Source of the DNA: an uncultured Bryobacterales bacterium
GTDB lineage: Bacteria > Acidobacteriota > Terriglobia > Bryobacterales > UBA6623
NCBI GenBank assembly: GCA_951813065.1
Contig: CATOTH010000011.1
Span: 165,842 to 229,841, forward strand
Length of the DNA stretch: 64,000 bases
Direction: 5' to 3'
The position numbers were made by a program, and so were the translations under genes. Within the stretch, counting starts at the first letter, position 1. The number at the start of each line of letters is the position of its first letter. Positions 37,180-45,592 of this stretch are shown in pieces. The notes beneath the pieces were generated by a model, which worked only from the letters and a program-made list of their open reading frames with translations, made no database searches and was not told the DNA's origin.

Positions 37180-37612
37180 CCAGGCACGGCTCGCCGACCA
37201 CACAAGCGCTGATCGTGCGCGCACGCGCTACCGAGGTTTCCTCGCGGCCGGCATGTGCGTTGGATCCGGGGTGGTCCCGGTGCAGGTACTCCGACCATGC
37301 ACTCCGGGAGGGCGAACCAGGAGACTGCTCGGCCATCCATGGACCGCGGGCCCGTTCCGCCTGCCCGGCGATCTGACGGCTGTTGCCTGGGCGCGAAGGG
37401 TTCACCTGGCCGCAAGCGGGTCAGCGAAGCAGACCCTGGTGCAGCAATCTCTGGCGCACGCACTGGACTTGAAGGAGTTGACCGGTAGCCTCGACAAGCC
37501 CTGTGGGTCATGCCGGACGGGGCACTGTGAGCGTCCCGGAATCAACTCCATACGCGTGCGTCAACTGAGTCCGCGGTCGAGCACCGCCGGGTGAACGCAA
37601 GGCGGCGAGGGG
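37180..37612. other. Intergenic region between convergent genes
   Basis: About 430 bases where the solenoid gene and the VWFA gene converge. No transcription terminator with a U-run was recognised and no gene is supported. Confidence 0.4.
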
Positions 37613-38713
37613 TCAATAGACGATGACGCGCCTGCCGCCGAAAAGCTGGCCGATGCGCTTGGACTTCAAGCGGACCTCGACCTGACGGGCAACGGGTTCG
37701 TCGCCCTCCCGGCTCGGATAGTAGCCTACGAAGTACTCGTTTTGTGCCACTTTGGCAACGGACTTCAGGTAGGCGCGCGCCATCATGCTCTGGCGGTGAT
37801 TCCAGGCGGGGCGATGACTGCTGGCCTGCTTCAAAGCGTCGATTCCTATCAGCTTTTCTTCTCGGCTCATTTCCATGCCCAAGGGGCAGCACTTGTGAAG
37901 GGGCACCGATCCTTGCTTCTGATTCCGGTTGTCAAGTTGCTCATGCTGTGCTCCTTTGGAGGCAAGTCTGGGACGACCTAGCAATACAGGTGTGCCCAAG
38001 AACTGAATAGTTGATGTCCTAGTCTGCCCTGGCATGGGGGCTGGTAGTTGAAGGCCTAGATCGATGGCATAAACGGGGATCTCGAAATCCAGTGCCGAGT
38101 GTACTGCCTCGCCAAGGGTCCAGAAGTTGATGTCGTCCGAGAACACGACGAGCTGTCGGGATGCGTTTCTGGTTCGGTGCGCCGCGTCCCGCGCGACTGA
38201 CACGACCGCGTTGACAACGGGGATGCGGCCATCCCCGGAAGAGTACAGCATCTCAATCGCAAGCTGGACCTTGGCGATGTCTCGTGTCGGTCCGATAGAG
38301 CGGTGGAGCTTGTCCGCGAACCCATAGACCGAAATCGTGACATTGTCGCTGATCCCTTCGAAGAATCTGTCCCGAATCTTTCGCGTGTCGAGCAAGTCAA
38401 CCCTCACCGTGCGCTCGACGTCGAGGAGCACGATAATCTCAATCGGTACGACCCGTTCATTGGCCGGATCTTCGCGTCGGCCAGGGCCGTCCACAAACGC
38501 GATGTCCTGCACCACCCCGTCCTCGACCAGTTCGAACGCTGGCTGGTCGAGCCCGCCCACGGACTTCCGGTTCTTGTACACATGCAGCGGAACGACTACC
38601 AGACCCGCTTCGGTTGTGAGGACCGAGCCCCAGTTTTCGAGTGCGCCGTCGGATAGTTGCGCGATGCCCGGAACCGCTGTCAGGGCCAGTCCCAGGAGGG
38701 AACAAACACCCAT
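37613..38713 (-). CDS. VWFA-related protein of the acidobacterial type
   Basis: About 366 residues from ATG 38713, which begins a signal peptide (GVCSLLGLALTAVPGIAQ); the frame is open to 38884, so a longer form is possible. GLVVVPLHVYKNRKSVGGLD followed by AFELVEDGVVQDIAFVDGP is the characteristic entry of this family. The VWA core includes IEIIVLLDVERTVRVDLL, ISVYGFADKLHRS and RQLVVFSDDINFW. The usual metal site D-x-S-x-S is replaced by D-V-E-R-T. The C-terminal NEYFVGYYPSREGDEP and VEVRLKSKRIG are also typical. The family is strongly expanded in Acidobacteria. Confidence 0.78.
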   Translation of the reverse strand: MGVCSLLGLALTAVPGIAQLSDGALENWGSVLTTEAGLVVVPLHVYKNRKSVGGLDQPAFELVEDGVVQDIAFVDGPGRREDPANERVVPIEIIVLLDVERTVRVDLLDTRKIRDRFFEGISDNVTISVYGFADKLHRSIGPTRDIAKVQLAIEMLYSSGDGRIPVVNAVVSVARDAAHRTRNASRQLVVFSDDINFWTLGEAVHSALDFEIPVYAIDLGLQLPAPMPGQTRTSTIQFLGTPVLLGRPRLASKGAQHEQLDNRNQKQGSVPLHKCCPLGMEMSREEKLIGIDALKQASSHRPAWNHRQSMMARAYLKSVAKVAQNEYFVGYYPSREGDEPVARQVEVRLKSKRIGQLFGGRRVIVY

Positions 38714-38921
38714 GAGCCGGAAGGGAGTACCCGCAGATCTGAAGGGGCGTGGGCGGCGAGCCGAGGTGGGCGTCGCCAGGGCGGTGATTGACCGGAGTGC
38801 GAGTTCCCGGACGGCCAGTGTTTCAGTCGCTCCACCTCCAGTGATCGCGACCGAGGTCAGCTGCGGCGGCATACACGGATTCATCGCACAGGAGTGAGCG
38901 ATCAGGCGCCTTCCATTCTAT

Positions 38922-38993
38922 GCCGTTCCGCTCTCGTCGACCCTCGGCCGAACCTCGACGTTGTGCGCTACAGGCTCGTCGCCCACACGGCTC
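38922..38993 (-). pseudogene. Remnant of a second VWFA-related gene (C-terminus)
   Basis: The minus strand reads PSRVGDEPVAHNVEVRPR, matching PSREGDEPVARQVEVRLK near the C-terminus of the neighbouring VWFA protein. Only this piece is left, about 200 bases upstream of the intact gene. It suggests that a tandem paralogue once stood here. Confidence 0.55.
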
Positions 38994-39500
38994 GGACCGC
39001 AGCGCCAGCGGCGACCATGGGGGGGAAGAGTCCGGAGATCGTCCAGACTCCGTACTCGGGCATCGCGCCCGTGAAATACGACAGATCCGCGCACGAACCA
39101 AGGCTCTAGGCTCGGACGGGTCGCGGTCGACACGCTGTGGCCGCACGGCTCTCCACAGGCCCCCGAACTGTCGTGTTTCAGCGACTCTCCGTAGCGGACA
39201 CCGCTGTTGAATTTCATGTTATTCCGCAACAATTTCTCGGAATAGGGCGTGCGGAGGCATCAAGACTTTCTCAAGTACATCCGCTACTGCAGGACAGGAA
39301 TGGCTGCACTAGCGTCCATAAGTCACGTGCCATAAGCCACTTGGCACCCATTGGGTCTCGTCCTGCTGTTTCACGTCAATCCGACTTATCAACCATTCCG
39401 TGACGGCTGAATGTGAGACAAACCTTGCGAAATAAACCAATAAACAACACCGCGCTCCAGGGTCCGCCGCTCGACCTCACCGGGCCGTCCGTATTGCGGA
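38994..39500. other. Intergenic region
   Basis: About 500 bases between the VWFA remnant and Ank3. No supported gene, RNA or repeat. Confidence 0.4.
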
Positions 39501-40001
39501 TCACTGGCGGGCTCCTGCCTGTTCCAGGAGTTCGACTACTTCGCGGTGATTCCGGGAGTGGGCGGCTCTCAGGGCCGTCGACCCATATTGGGTCTCCGCA
39601 TCGACATCGGCACCCGCTTCGACCAGAACGCGGACGACGTCCACGTGGCCGCCCCTCGCCGCCCAATACAGGGCGGATTGGCCCCCTCTCCCCTTGCCAT
39701 CGAGGTCGGCCCCCGCATCGACCAGAACGCGGGCCACTTCCGCGTGACCCTCGCGCGCCGCGAAGTGCAGGGCCGTGGAACCGGACCTGGTGGTCGCATC
39801 TGCGTCGTAGATTCCCGCTAGCGCACGGACCAAGGTCGGGCTTCCGAGCCGTGCCGCATAATGCAACGGGTGCGGCCCGGAAATCCCGAATGCTGCAGCC
39901 AGAACCAACATACCCAAGGTCCCCAGCATCATTCCGGCCACACGGCGCGGAGACGCGGGCGGCGGCAGCTGCGAGGAATAGGTTGGACGGGATTGCTCCA
40001 C
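39501..40001 (-). CDS. Small membrane-anchored ankyrin protein Ank3
   Basis: A 166-residue protein starting at GTG 40001; ATG 39932 is an alternative. A hydrophobic segment (MMLGTLGMLVLAAAFGISG) anchors or exports it. About four ankyrin repeats follow: PLHYAARLGSPTLVRALAG, ALHFAAREGHAEVARVLVDA, ALYWAARGGHVDVVRVLVEA and ALRAAHSRNHREVVELLEQA. They are regular consensus repeats, unlike the longer-spaced repeats of Ank1, 2, 4 and 5. It lacks the shared C-terminal motif. Confidence 0.78.
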   Translation of the reverse strand: MEQSRPTYSSQLPPPASPRRVAGMMLGTLGMLVLAAAFGISGPHPLHYAARLGSPTLVRALAGIYDADATTRSGSTALHFAAREGHAEVARVLVDAGADLDGKGRGGQSALYWAARGGHVDVVRVLVEAGADVDAETQYGSTALRAAHSRNHREVVELLEQAGARQ

Positions 40002-40227
40002 TGCTAGTAGTACTCACATTCCGATTCGCACCCATCATACCCGGCTCCCGGACCGGCTTCGCTTCCCGAGCACACGGCCTGGCCGTAGTAGCGGAGTCCA
40101 CCGTAAATTCACCGACCAGCTGTCTAAACAAACCGGACCACCGCTGGGGCTCCGGATGGCGCCCCAACGAAAGCACACCGTTGGTGGCATTCGCTCTTCG
40201 GCTAGAGGTCAGGCATGCTGCGCCCAA

Positions 40228-40325
40228 GAAGAACACGAGGCCTGCAACTTGGACTTCAGGCGGGCGTCGCCGATCACCGCCTCATACGGATGCCACACCT
40301 CCTGCATCGTTCTTCGTGCGATGTC
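40228..40325 (-). repeat. Dispersed 98-bp repeat, copy A
   Basis: About five-sixths identical to bases 52570-52667 in the same orientation. On the minus strand both copies can be read as part of a protein: IARRTMQEVWHPYEAVIGDA here and IARRTMKDARHLYEAVIGNT in copy B. Both are isolated from any intact gene, so this is probably a shared coding remnant or the end of a mobile element. Confidence 0.6.
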
Positions 40326-40482
40326 CGTTCTCCCTTGGGAACCGGCATACCGTGTCTCGCCTCGGTTTCCCCGGGGGCATATCAACATCACCAGTTCACG
40401 GTGCGTAACTGGCTTACTCGAACACCCGTCCTGGATCCCGCTTGTGCTCTGGCGCGCACCTGTTCTTTGCCGTCGCCTCCAG

Positions 40483-40884
40483 TCAGGTGCCCTCGATCTC
40501 GTGGCGGGCCGCGGTCGCCAGGAAGGCCGACCGGGTCATCCGCCGCTGCCTCGCCTCGTCGTCTATGGCCTCGAGCAGGCCGCGGTCAAGGGAGATGTTG
40601 ACCCGCCGCGAGGATCCGCGGTCCAGGAGGAGCGGGACCAGCACGAAGTCGGCGCCGCGCCGCCACTCGGCAAGGTCCGGGTCGGCCTTGATGGCGTCGA
40701 GAGAGCGGGGCGGCGGAATCGGCTCGCCGTCGTCGAGGAGTCCCTCGACGTGGAACGCGAGGGCCTCGCTGCCCAGTCTGACGGCGTCGTCAACCGTGTC
40801 GCCGACCGAGACGCAGCCCGGGAAGTCGGGGAAGCTGACGCCGTAGCCGGCGTCGTCCCGGTGGATGAAGGATACGTAGCGCAT
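40483..40884 (-). CDS. hicB: HicB-family antitoxin
   Basis: A 133-residue protein. The N-terminal HicB domain is clear: YVSFIHRDDAGYGVSFPDFP, GCVSVGDTVDDAVRLGSEAL and DGEPIPPPRSLDAIKAD. The C-terminal SSRRVNISLDRGLLEAIDDE followed by RMTRSAFLATAARHEIEG is a ribbon-helix-helix DNA-binding domain. HicB neutralises HicA and represses the operon. It follows hicA by 13 bases on the minus strand. The toxin gene is broken, so this antitoxin is now unpartnered. Confidence 0.88.
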   Translation of the reverse strand: MRYVSFIHRDDAGYGVSFPDFPGCVSVGDTVDDAVRLGSEALAFHVEGLLDDGEPIPPPRSLDAIKADPDLAEWRRGADFVLVPLLLDRGSSRRVNISLDRGLLEAIDDEARQRRMTRSAFLATAARHEIEGT

Positions 40885-40897
40885 CGGTCCGTCCTCC

Positions 40898-41113
40898 TTA
40901 CGCGTTCCAGCCCGCCTGCCGGTAGATCGACACCACCGTTCCTCGCGGGATGTCCTTGTTCGGGTGTGGCACGGTTACGCGCCCCGGCTTGGTGCGGTGC
41001 GTGAACTGCCAGTCGCTGCCCTTGGTGGCGACATGCACCTAGGCGTCCTGCAGGAGCATCCGGATAAGCCTGCCGCTGTTGCGCTCCACAACCTCCTTCT
41101 CATTGTGTATCAT
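40898..41113 (-). pseudogene. hicA: HicA toxin gene with premature amber codon
   Basis: The minus strand reads from ATG 41113 as MIHNEKEVVERNSGRLIRML and then LQDA, a TAG at 41041-41039, and VHVATKGSDWQFTHRTKPGR followed by VTVPHPNKDIPRGTVVSIYR and QAGWNA. This is a full-length HicA interrupted by one stop where family members have Trp. The ending QFTHRTKPGRVTVPHP is diagnostic, although the usual catalytic His pair is replaced (DWQF). The toxin is therefore probably inactive unless the codon is read through. Confidence 0.78.
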
Positions 41114-41130
41114 GATACACAATGAGAAGG
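41095..41130. promoter_or_regulatory. Perfect 36-bp palindrome over the hicA start: candidate HicB operator
   Basis: Bases 41095-41112 are the exact reverse complement of 41113-41130. One half reads CCTTCTCATTGTGTATCA. The hicA start codon lies at its centre. Ribbon-helix-helix HicB antitoxins bind palindromes at their own promoter, so an operator is the simplest reading. A hairpin in the mRNA covering the start codon is an alternative. Confidence 0.55.
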
Positions 41131-41205
41131 TTCGGGCACCGGGTCCGACCCGCTGGCCGTAGCCTTGGGCCTCGACGGCCGGCCTCCGGGGTCGGCAACT
41201 CCCGT

Positions 41206-41571
41206 CTATGAAGCCGCTTCACGGGTTTCCGGGCTGTCGTTGGTGGATTCGGCGTAGTACTTGGCGACGGCACCGTGGCCGGCGGACTGGGCGCGAACAT
41301 AGAGGGCGGGCATGGCGCTGGTGCTCCACGGCCGGCCTGCATCAACTCGGGCAGGGCAGATCCGGCGGCCGCGAGGTCCTGGCATGCCGACGCGCGGGCT
41401 GTGGCCGCTGCAGCCGTCCCCGGGCCCGGAAGGCGTCCCAGTGCCCAGGTAGGCGCGCCGGGTGTTGGGCGCCAGGGCGGCCGCGAGGGCCCGGCGGACG
41501 CGGTCCCGATCGGTGGCGGACAGCCCCGTCGCCAGGGGTTCGCGGCGGACGATCTCGCTTCCGTGCGTCAT
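41206..41571 (-). pseudogene. Tyrosine recombinase remnant
   Basis: The frame begins with RRALAAALAPNTRRAYLG, the core-binding start of phage-type integrases, and ends with SAMPALYVRAQSAGHGAVAK, the C-terminal end of the catalytic domain. Between them GHSPRVG carries the His-x-x-Arg box, and a neighbouring frame supplies DLAAAGSALPELMQAGR. Most of the catalytic domain is deleted and at least two frameshifts are present. Confidence 0.6.
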
Positions 41572-41806
41572 AACGTTTGCTATAACCTAGACACAATCGG
41601 GAGTGCGACCGGAGACCTAGTTAAGGGGATCGACTGCTTTATCAGCGAATGGCTTATTCCCCGAACGTTGGCAAACCAGAAAGCTGAGTGCAGAACCGAA
41701 CGCTACGACTGTCATCAGGTTGCGTGCGACGAGGAGGAGATACGCAACGAGAGCTGCCATTGGATGTGGGGAGACTACGACTGGTAGGCAGGAGTTACGA
41801 CTAGCT

Positions 41807-42694
41807 ATGAACTGGGCAGGCCACGACTTCGGAGCGATCCAAAAGGACAGCAACGGGCGCCACCGCGTGAAGCAACCCCGAGCCGTGCTCCTGCTCCTCT
41901 GGCTGGCTGTGCTGGCTTTCTGGATCGGCCTCCGGCTGCTCGGGCAGGCACCCGACGGGAGCGTGTCGTTGCACGAAGCCCTCGAGCGGCGGCAGTACAC
42001 GCAGGCAATCGAGATCCTGCGGTTGGGGGTTGATCCCAACGAGCCGGGCGTCGGCGGCAAGCTGCCGATTGTCATTGCGGCCCGCGATGCATCCGCGGAT
42101 GCATACGACGTGGTCTATGAGCTGTTGCGCCTAGGCGCAGACCCGAACAGCCACAGCGGTGATGGATCCACGGCCCTGCATATGGCGGCCATGGCCGGCA
42201 ACCTCGGCGTGGTTGATCTGCTCATACGGCATGGAGCCGACGTGAACGCGACCGAGAACGGTGCTGTCCCGCCGGTGCATTCTGCCTATATTCAAGGCCA
42301 CTTTCGAGTCGCACGGTTCCTTGAGTCATTCGGCGCAGTTGCTCCGAGAGGAGACAAGCTGGAGATGCTGGAGTATGCCGGAAGAATGAGAAACAGGGTC
42401 GATGCGCTCCTCGAACTGCCCAAGCCGGAACATTACAGCCAAGAGGAATGGCTCAGGAAAGGCCTCATGCAGGCGCTGGTGGAAGAGGGGGAGTCCTGGG
42501 TTGCCGCGCCGGGCATGGAGGTGCTGCTCAAGGCCGCAGATGAAATATACCTGCGGCCGCGACCGGAAGGCGTGAGCGCTGAGCAGTGGTATCACCAAAC
42601 CAGAGCGTTACTTGAGCAGAAACTGGCTTCCGGGGAATTCGAATCGCAGCTTAAGGCGATCTTGGAATTCCAATCCCGACAAGACAACCAATAG
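41807..42694 (+). CDS. Ankyrin-module protein Ank4
   Basis: A 295-residue protein. AGGAG lies about 12 bases before ATG 41807. A membrane or signal segment follows (AVLLLLWLAVLAFWIGLRLL). The module has LHEALERRQYTQAIEILRLG, IVIAARDASADAYDVVYELL, ALHMAAMAGNLGVVDLLIRH and VHSAYIQGHFRVARFLESFG. The helical C-terminal part contains two copies of the family motif, KPEHYSQEEWLRKGL and RPEGVSAEQWYHQTR. A short cytoplasmic N-terminus makes it probably a type II membrane protein. Confidence 0.8.
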   Translation: MNWAGHDFGAIQKDSNGRHRVKQPRAVLLLLWLAVLAFWIGLRLLGQAPDGSVSLHEALERRQYTQAIEILRLGVDPNEPGVGGKLPIVIAARDASADAYDVVYELLRLGADPNSHSGDGSTALHMAAMAGNLGVVDLLIRHGADVNATENGAVPPVHSAYIQGHFRVARFLESFGAVAPRGDKLEMLEYAGRMRNRVDALLELPKPEHYSQEEWLRKGLMQALVEEGESWVAAPGMEVLLKAADEIYLRPRPEGVSAEQWYHQTRALLEQKLASGEFESQLKAILEFQSRQDNQ

Positions 42695-42876
42695 CTCTGA
42701 TCAGGCGATTGCTGCGCCCTGACCGCTGGCCGTGACGCGCAAACTGCGGGAAATGGGCTGGCCGTAAGCTGGAGGGATGGCTTCCAGATACGACGGCGAC
42801 CGGCTGGTCTAAGATGATCGACGCAAGGTTGCCGAAAAAGTTGCTGACTATGAACACTCGAAATGTGGTTTGCTGA

Positions 42877-43116
42877 ATGACTCGCGTTCCCTCTTCGACC
42901 ATGCAAGAATTTGCTAAGTTCTGTGCTGGCGCTCTCATTGCTTCCACCGTTGTGGCTACTGCCTTGGCTGCTGTGTTGGGGAGCCATGTGTGGTGGGTGG
43001 CAGTTTCTCCTGGCGTCATACTCTGTGGGATCGAGGCACGGCGATTGCTGCGAAGCAAGAACAGTGGCGGGAGTTCTTCTGAGAATTCCAGGGAGAAAGG
43101 CGCAGCACACCCCTGA
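42877..43116 (+). CDS. Possible small membrane protein
   Basis: A 79-residue frame with a hydrophobic region (IASTVVATALAAVLGSHVWWVAV) followed by a basic and Ser-rich tail. No clear ribosome binding site and no family resemblance. It may be a chance frame. Confidence 0.3.
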   Translation: MTRVPSSTMQEFAKFCAGALIASTVVATALAAVLGSHVWWVAVSPGVILCGIEARRLLRSKNSGGSSSENSREKGAAHP

Positions 43117-43594
43117 CACGGAATTGCCCCGCGGTAGGCCTTGCCGGTCAGCATGTTGGCAGGCAGGGCCTTTTCGCCCGGCTACCAGGCCTGGGTCTAG
43201 GGCGCGGTGCCCTTCTCGATCCTCAACCCGCACGGATCGTCTAGGAACGCGAGAGAGGGCCGTTTCCGTCGCCTCGGTGGGGCGTTCTGGTGGCGTTGCC
43301 GCACCCAAGACCGGGGTGGTCAGTTGTTTCTCAACCGACCACCGCTCCTAGAGCATGGCGGGCGATCATCGGTCACCATCACCCACGTATCCCTCGGCGG
43401 TTGCTCTCCAGCAGGGCCGCCGCGGTCATAGGATAGCTCGCAGCCCCATCGCAAGCACGGGCGGGATCTCGTTCCGTGGGAGCCCCTAGACGGGTTTTCG
43501 GTCCGGAGGCTGTGTTCTGGAGCCGCCCAAGCCGTCTACGGCGAAGCCCTGCCCTTGCCAGCGGAGGTATTTCAGTTTCTATGCGTAATGCGAT
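43117..43594. other. Intergenic region with one copy of a 32-base repeat
   Basis: About 480 bases ahead of HigB. Bases 43477-43506 hold a GGGAGCC...AGACGGGTTTTCGG element also seen at 45880-45911 and, inverted, at 52147-52178. Nothing else is recognised. Confidence 0.4.
43477..43506 (+). repeat. Dispersed GGGAGCC/ACGGGTTTTCGG repeat, copy 1
   Basis: GTGGGAGCCCCTAGACGGG continuing TTTTCGGTCCGG. The same pattern with a few changes occurs at 45880-45911 and on the other strand at 52147-52178. All three copies lie in non-coding sequence next to mobile-gene remnants. Confidence 0.5.
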
Positions 43595-43888
43595 ATGATA
43601 TGCCTAGTGGCGATTCGGAATGTCCGGCACGGTGGCATCAAGCAGTTCTTCGACCGAGGTGATGCACGACGGCTGCACCCAGCTCACGTGGCACGCATCG
43701 GGCGTATCCTTGCTGCCCTCGACCGTGACGACGCTCTTGAGGTGCTCTCGGCGGCGACCTTCCGGCTACACCCACTCAAGGGCGACCGTAAGGGTCTCTG
43801 GTCTGTGCGTGTGTCTGGCAATTGGCGCATTGTCTTCCGTCTCGAGGACGGGCACGTGTTTGACGTGGACCTGACGGACTACCACTAG
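43595..43888 (+). CDS. higB: HigB-type toxin (RelE superfamily)
   Basis: A 97-residue frame; GTG 43607 (MAIRNVRHGGIKQFF) may be the true start, giving 93 residues, which is the family length. HGGIKQFFDRGDARRLHPAH followed by FRLHPLKGDRKGLWSVRVSG and NWRIVFRLEDG is the HigB signature. HigB cleaves mRNA on the ribosome. The antitoxin gene follows 9 bases later in the usual toxin-first order of this group. Confidence 0.88.
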   Translation: MICLVAIRNVRHGGIKQFFDRGDARRLHPAHVARIGRILAALDRDDALEVLSAATFRLHPLKGDRKGLWSVRVSGNWRIVFRLEDGHVFDVDLTDYH

Positions 43889-43897
43889 GAGGACAAC

Positions 43898-44254
43898 ATG
43901 AGCGAGAGCGACGGCAATGTGAGGTACGACGCTTGGCTGCGGCGCAACCCGCCCCATCCTGGCGGCTACATCAGCGATTGGATGGAGGACTCGGGCGGAA
44001 CCCGCATGACCGTCATCGCGGCCGCCGCCCGGCTGGGCATCTCTCAACCGGCCCTGTCCCGTGTACTGAATGGACGAGCCAGCATCTCGACCGCGCTTGC
44101 CCTGAAGCTGGAAGCGATCGGGTGGGGCAAGGCGGATATGTGGAACAGCATGCAAGCCCACTACGACCTTGTGCAGGAGCGCAATCGCATCGGCCAGTGG
44201 CCGCCGGATCCCACAACAGGGGAGTGCAGAGACGATGTGTCGGAGGCAGCCTAA
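43898..44254 (+). CDS. higA: HigA-type XRE antitoxin
   Basis: A 118-residue protein. NPPHPGGYISDWMEDSGG is the typical HigA entry, followed by the helix-turn-helix TVIAAAARLGISQPALSRVL and NGRASISTALALKLEAI. HigA binds HigB and represses the operon. AGGAGG lies just upstream of ATG 43898. It is followed 3 bases later by a small exported protein gene, so transcription may continue. Confidence 0.9.
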   Translation: MSESDGNVRYDAWLRRNPPHPGGYISDWMEDSGGTRMTVIAAAARLGISQPALSRVLNGRASISTALALKLEAIGWGKADMWNSMQAHYDLVQERNRIGQWPPDPTTGECRDDVSEAA

Positions 44255-44257
44255 CAC

Positions 44258-44455
44258 GTGAGATTCCTGAAAGCAGCGCTGTGTTGTACGGCGGGGGCTG
44301 GTTGCTTCTGGATCGGCTCCTATCTGAGCGGAGGTGCGGTCTGCCCGGACGGGCGGTATGAACTGCGGACGAACGTTGGCGGCCAGTTGCCCCTTCTAGT
44401 CGATTCCCGCACGGGCGATACGTGGATGTTTCTTCCTGCCTACCGTGGTTACTAA
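44258..44455 (+). CDS. Small exported protein, unknown
   Basis: A 65-residue protein from GTG 44258, 3 bases after higA. A signal peptide (FLKAALCCTAGAGCFWIGSY) is followed by CPDGRYELRTNVGGQLPLLV and DSRTGDTWMFLPAY. The pattern G-R-Y-x(8-12)-L-x-D-x-R-T-G-x-T-W is common in small uncharacterised bacterial proteins. A likely real gene; function unknown. Confidence 0.55.
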   Translation: MRFLKAALCCTAGAGCFWIGSYLSGGAVCPDGRYELRTNVGGQLPLLVDSRTGDTWMFLPAYRGY

Positions 44456-44495
44456 TCACGGTGTGGTAGGGGCGTTGGATGAGGCGGGGAGGAAA

Positions 44496-45479
44496 ATGAA
44501 ACGAGCAATCACCACCAATGCGGTCCTTGTGCCGCTACTTACCGTCACGCTGGCTTCCATCGCCGGACGGGTCGGCCTGTCACAAGAAACAGAAGACAGC
44601 GAGGACGTGACGGCCCAACACGGGCTCCACGCGCTGCACGACGAACTGGTACGCGGAAACTACAACGGCGTGCTTGACCTGATATCCACCGTTGAGGATA
44701 TCGACGCGATCGACGAGCGAAGCGGGCTGACGATTCTTGGCCGTGCGGCCAAGGGCAAGACCGCCGACGCAATTGACATTGTGAAACCGCTGATCATCCA
44801 GTACGGTGCGGATACTACCGTGGTTGACGATCACGGATACACGGCGCTGCACTACGCGGCCTACAGCGGCAACATGGCAGTCGCTGAGATTCTGGCAAAT
44901 CACGGGGCCGAGATCGACGCGGTGAACGAGAAGGTAAAGGATCGGGTGCCGGCAACGCCTCTTTTGATCGCCTACCGGTACGGGAACAGCCGAATCGCCG
45001 AGTTCCTCAGGTTTCGCGGTGCGGAGGACTTCGACGAGGATCTGATCTCCAGTACGAAATTCGTAGGGGCCTTGTCGCAGGCGCGGCGAGAAATGCGCAA
45101 CAAGCACCGACACGTATTCTTGGACAAAACCCTCGACCCGCAGGAATACTACCGTTTAACCAACGAGCTGACTGGCGATGTCGCGGTTCGTGTCACGGTT
45201 GACCAGGGTCGGATTGAGCTTACCGATCCGCTCCGCATGTACCACGAGGCCAAGAACCGGATCATTCTGGAGACGCCCGCCGCAGAGGGCATGTCACGGC
45301 GAGAGTATCGAGAACTGATTCGGCCCAAGATGAAACAGTGGATTGCTGATCTCGATTACACGCAGTTTCCGGACACCGGAATGCCTGCAACCATCGATCC
45401 CCCGCAGCCCGTCCTTGCGCCCGTCAAGGAAGCCGCGAAGCAGGAATACCTGCGGAATGCAGCGAGGATTCAGCCATGA
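44496..45479 (+). CDS. Ankyrin-module protein Ank5
   Basis: A 327-residue protein. GGAGG is placed correctly before ATG 44496. The N-terminus is a signal or anchor (TTNAVLVPLLTVTLASIAG). The module shows LHDELVRGNYNGVLDLISTV, ILGRAAKGKTADAIDIVKPL, ALHYAAYSGNMAVAEILANH and TPLLIAYRYGNSRIAEFLRF. The helical C-terminus contains ETPAAEGMSRREYRELIRPK and then a Pro-rich end. Its stop overlaps the ATG of a tiny reading frame (ATGA). Confidence 0.82.
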   Translation: MKRAITTNAVLVPLLTVTLASIAGRVGLSQETEDSEDVTAQHGLHALHDELVRGNYNGVLDLISTVEDIDAIDERSGLTILGRAAKGKTADAIDIVKPLIIQYGADTTVVDDHGYTALHYAAYSGNMAVAEILANHGAEIDAVNEKVKDRVPATPLLIAYRYGNSRIAEFLRFRGAEDFDEDLISSTKFVGALSQARREMRNKHRHVFLDKTLDPQEYYRLTNELTGDVAVRVTVDQGRIELTDPLRMYHEAKNRIILETPAAEGMSRREYRELIRPKMKQWIADLDYTQFPDTGMPATIDPPQPVLAPVKEAAKQEYLRNAARIQP

Positions 45480-45592
45480 CCGCCCGTACTGCCATTCTCG
45501 AGGCCTATGACAACCATAGCGACTGCTTGCAGGAAGCCGAGGACGAGTACGAACTCTGCATGGAAGATCAGTGTTACGAGGACTACTGCTAG
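45476..45592 (+). CDS. Tiny acidic Cys-rich protein coupled to Ank5
   Basis: A 38-residue frame whose ATG overlaps the Ank5 stop as ATGA, a sign of translational coupling. The product starts MTARTAILEAYDNHSDC and ends MEDQCYEDYC. Four Cys (positions 17, 28, 33, 38) and many Asp/Glu suggest metal binding or disulfides. No family recognised. It is too short to be proven by sequence alone. Confidence 0.45.
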   Translation: MTARTAILEAYDNHSDCLQEAEDEYELCMEDQCYEDYC

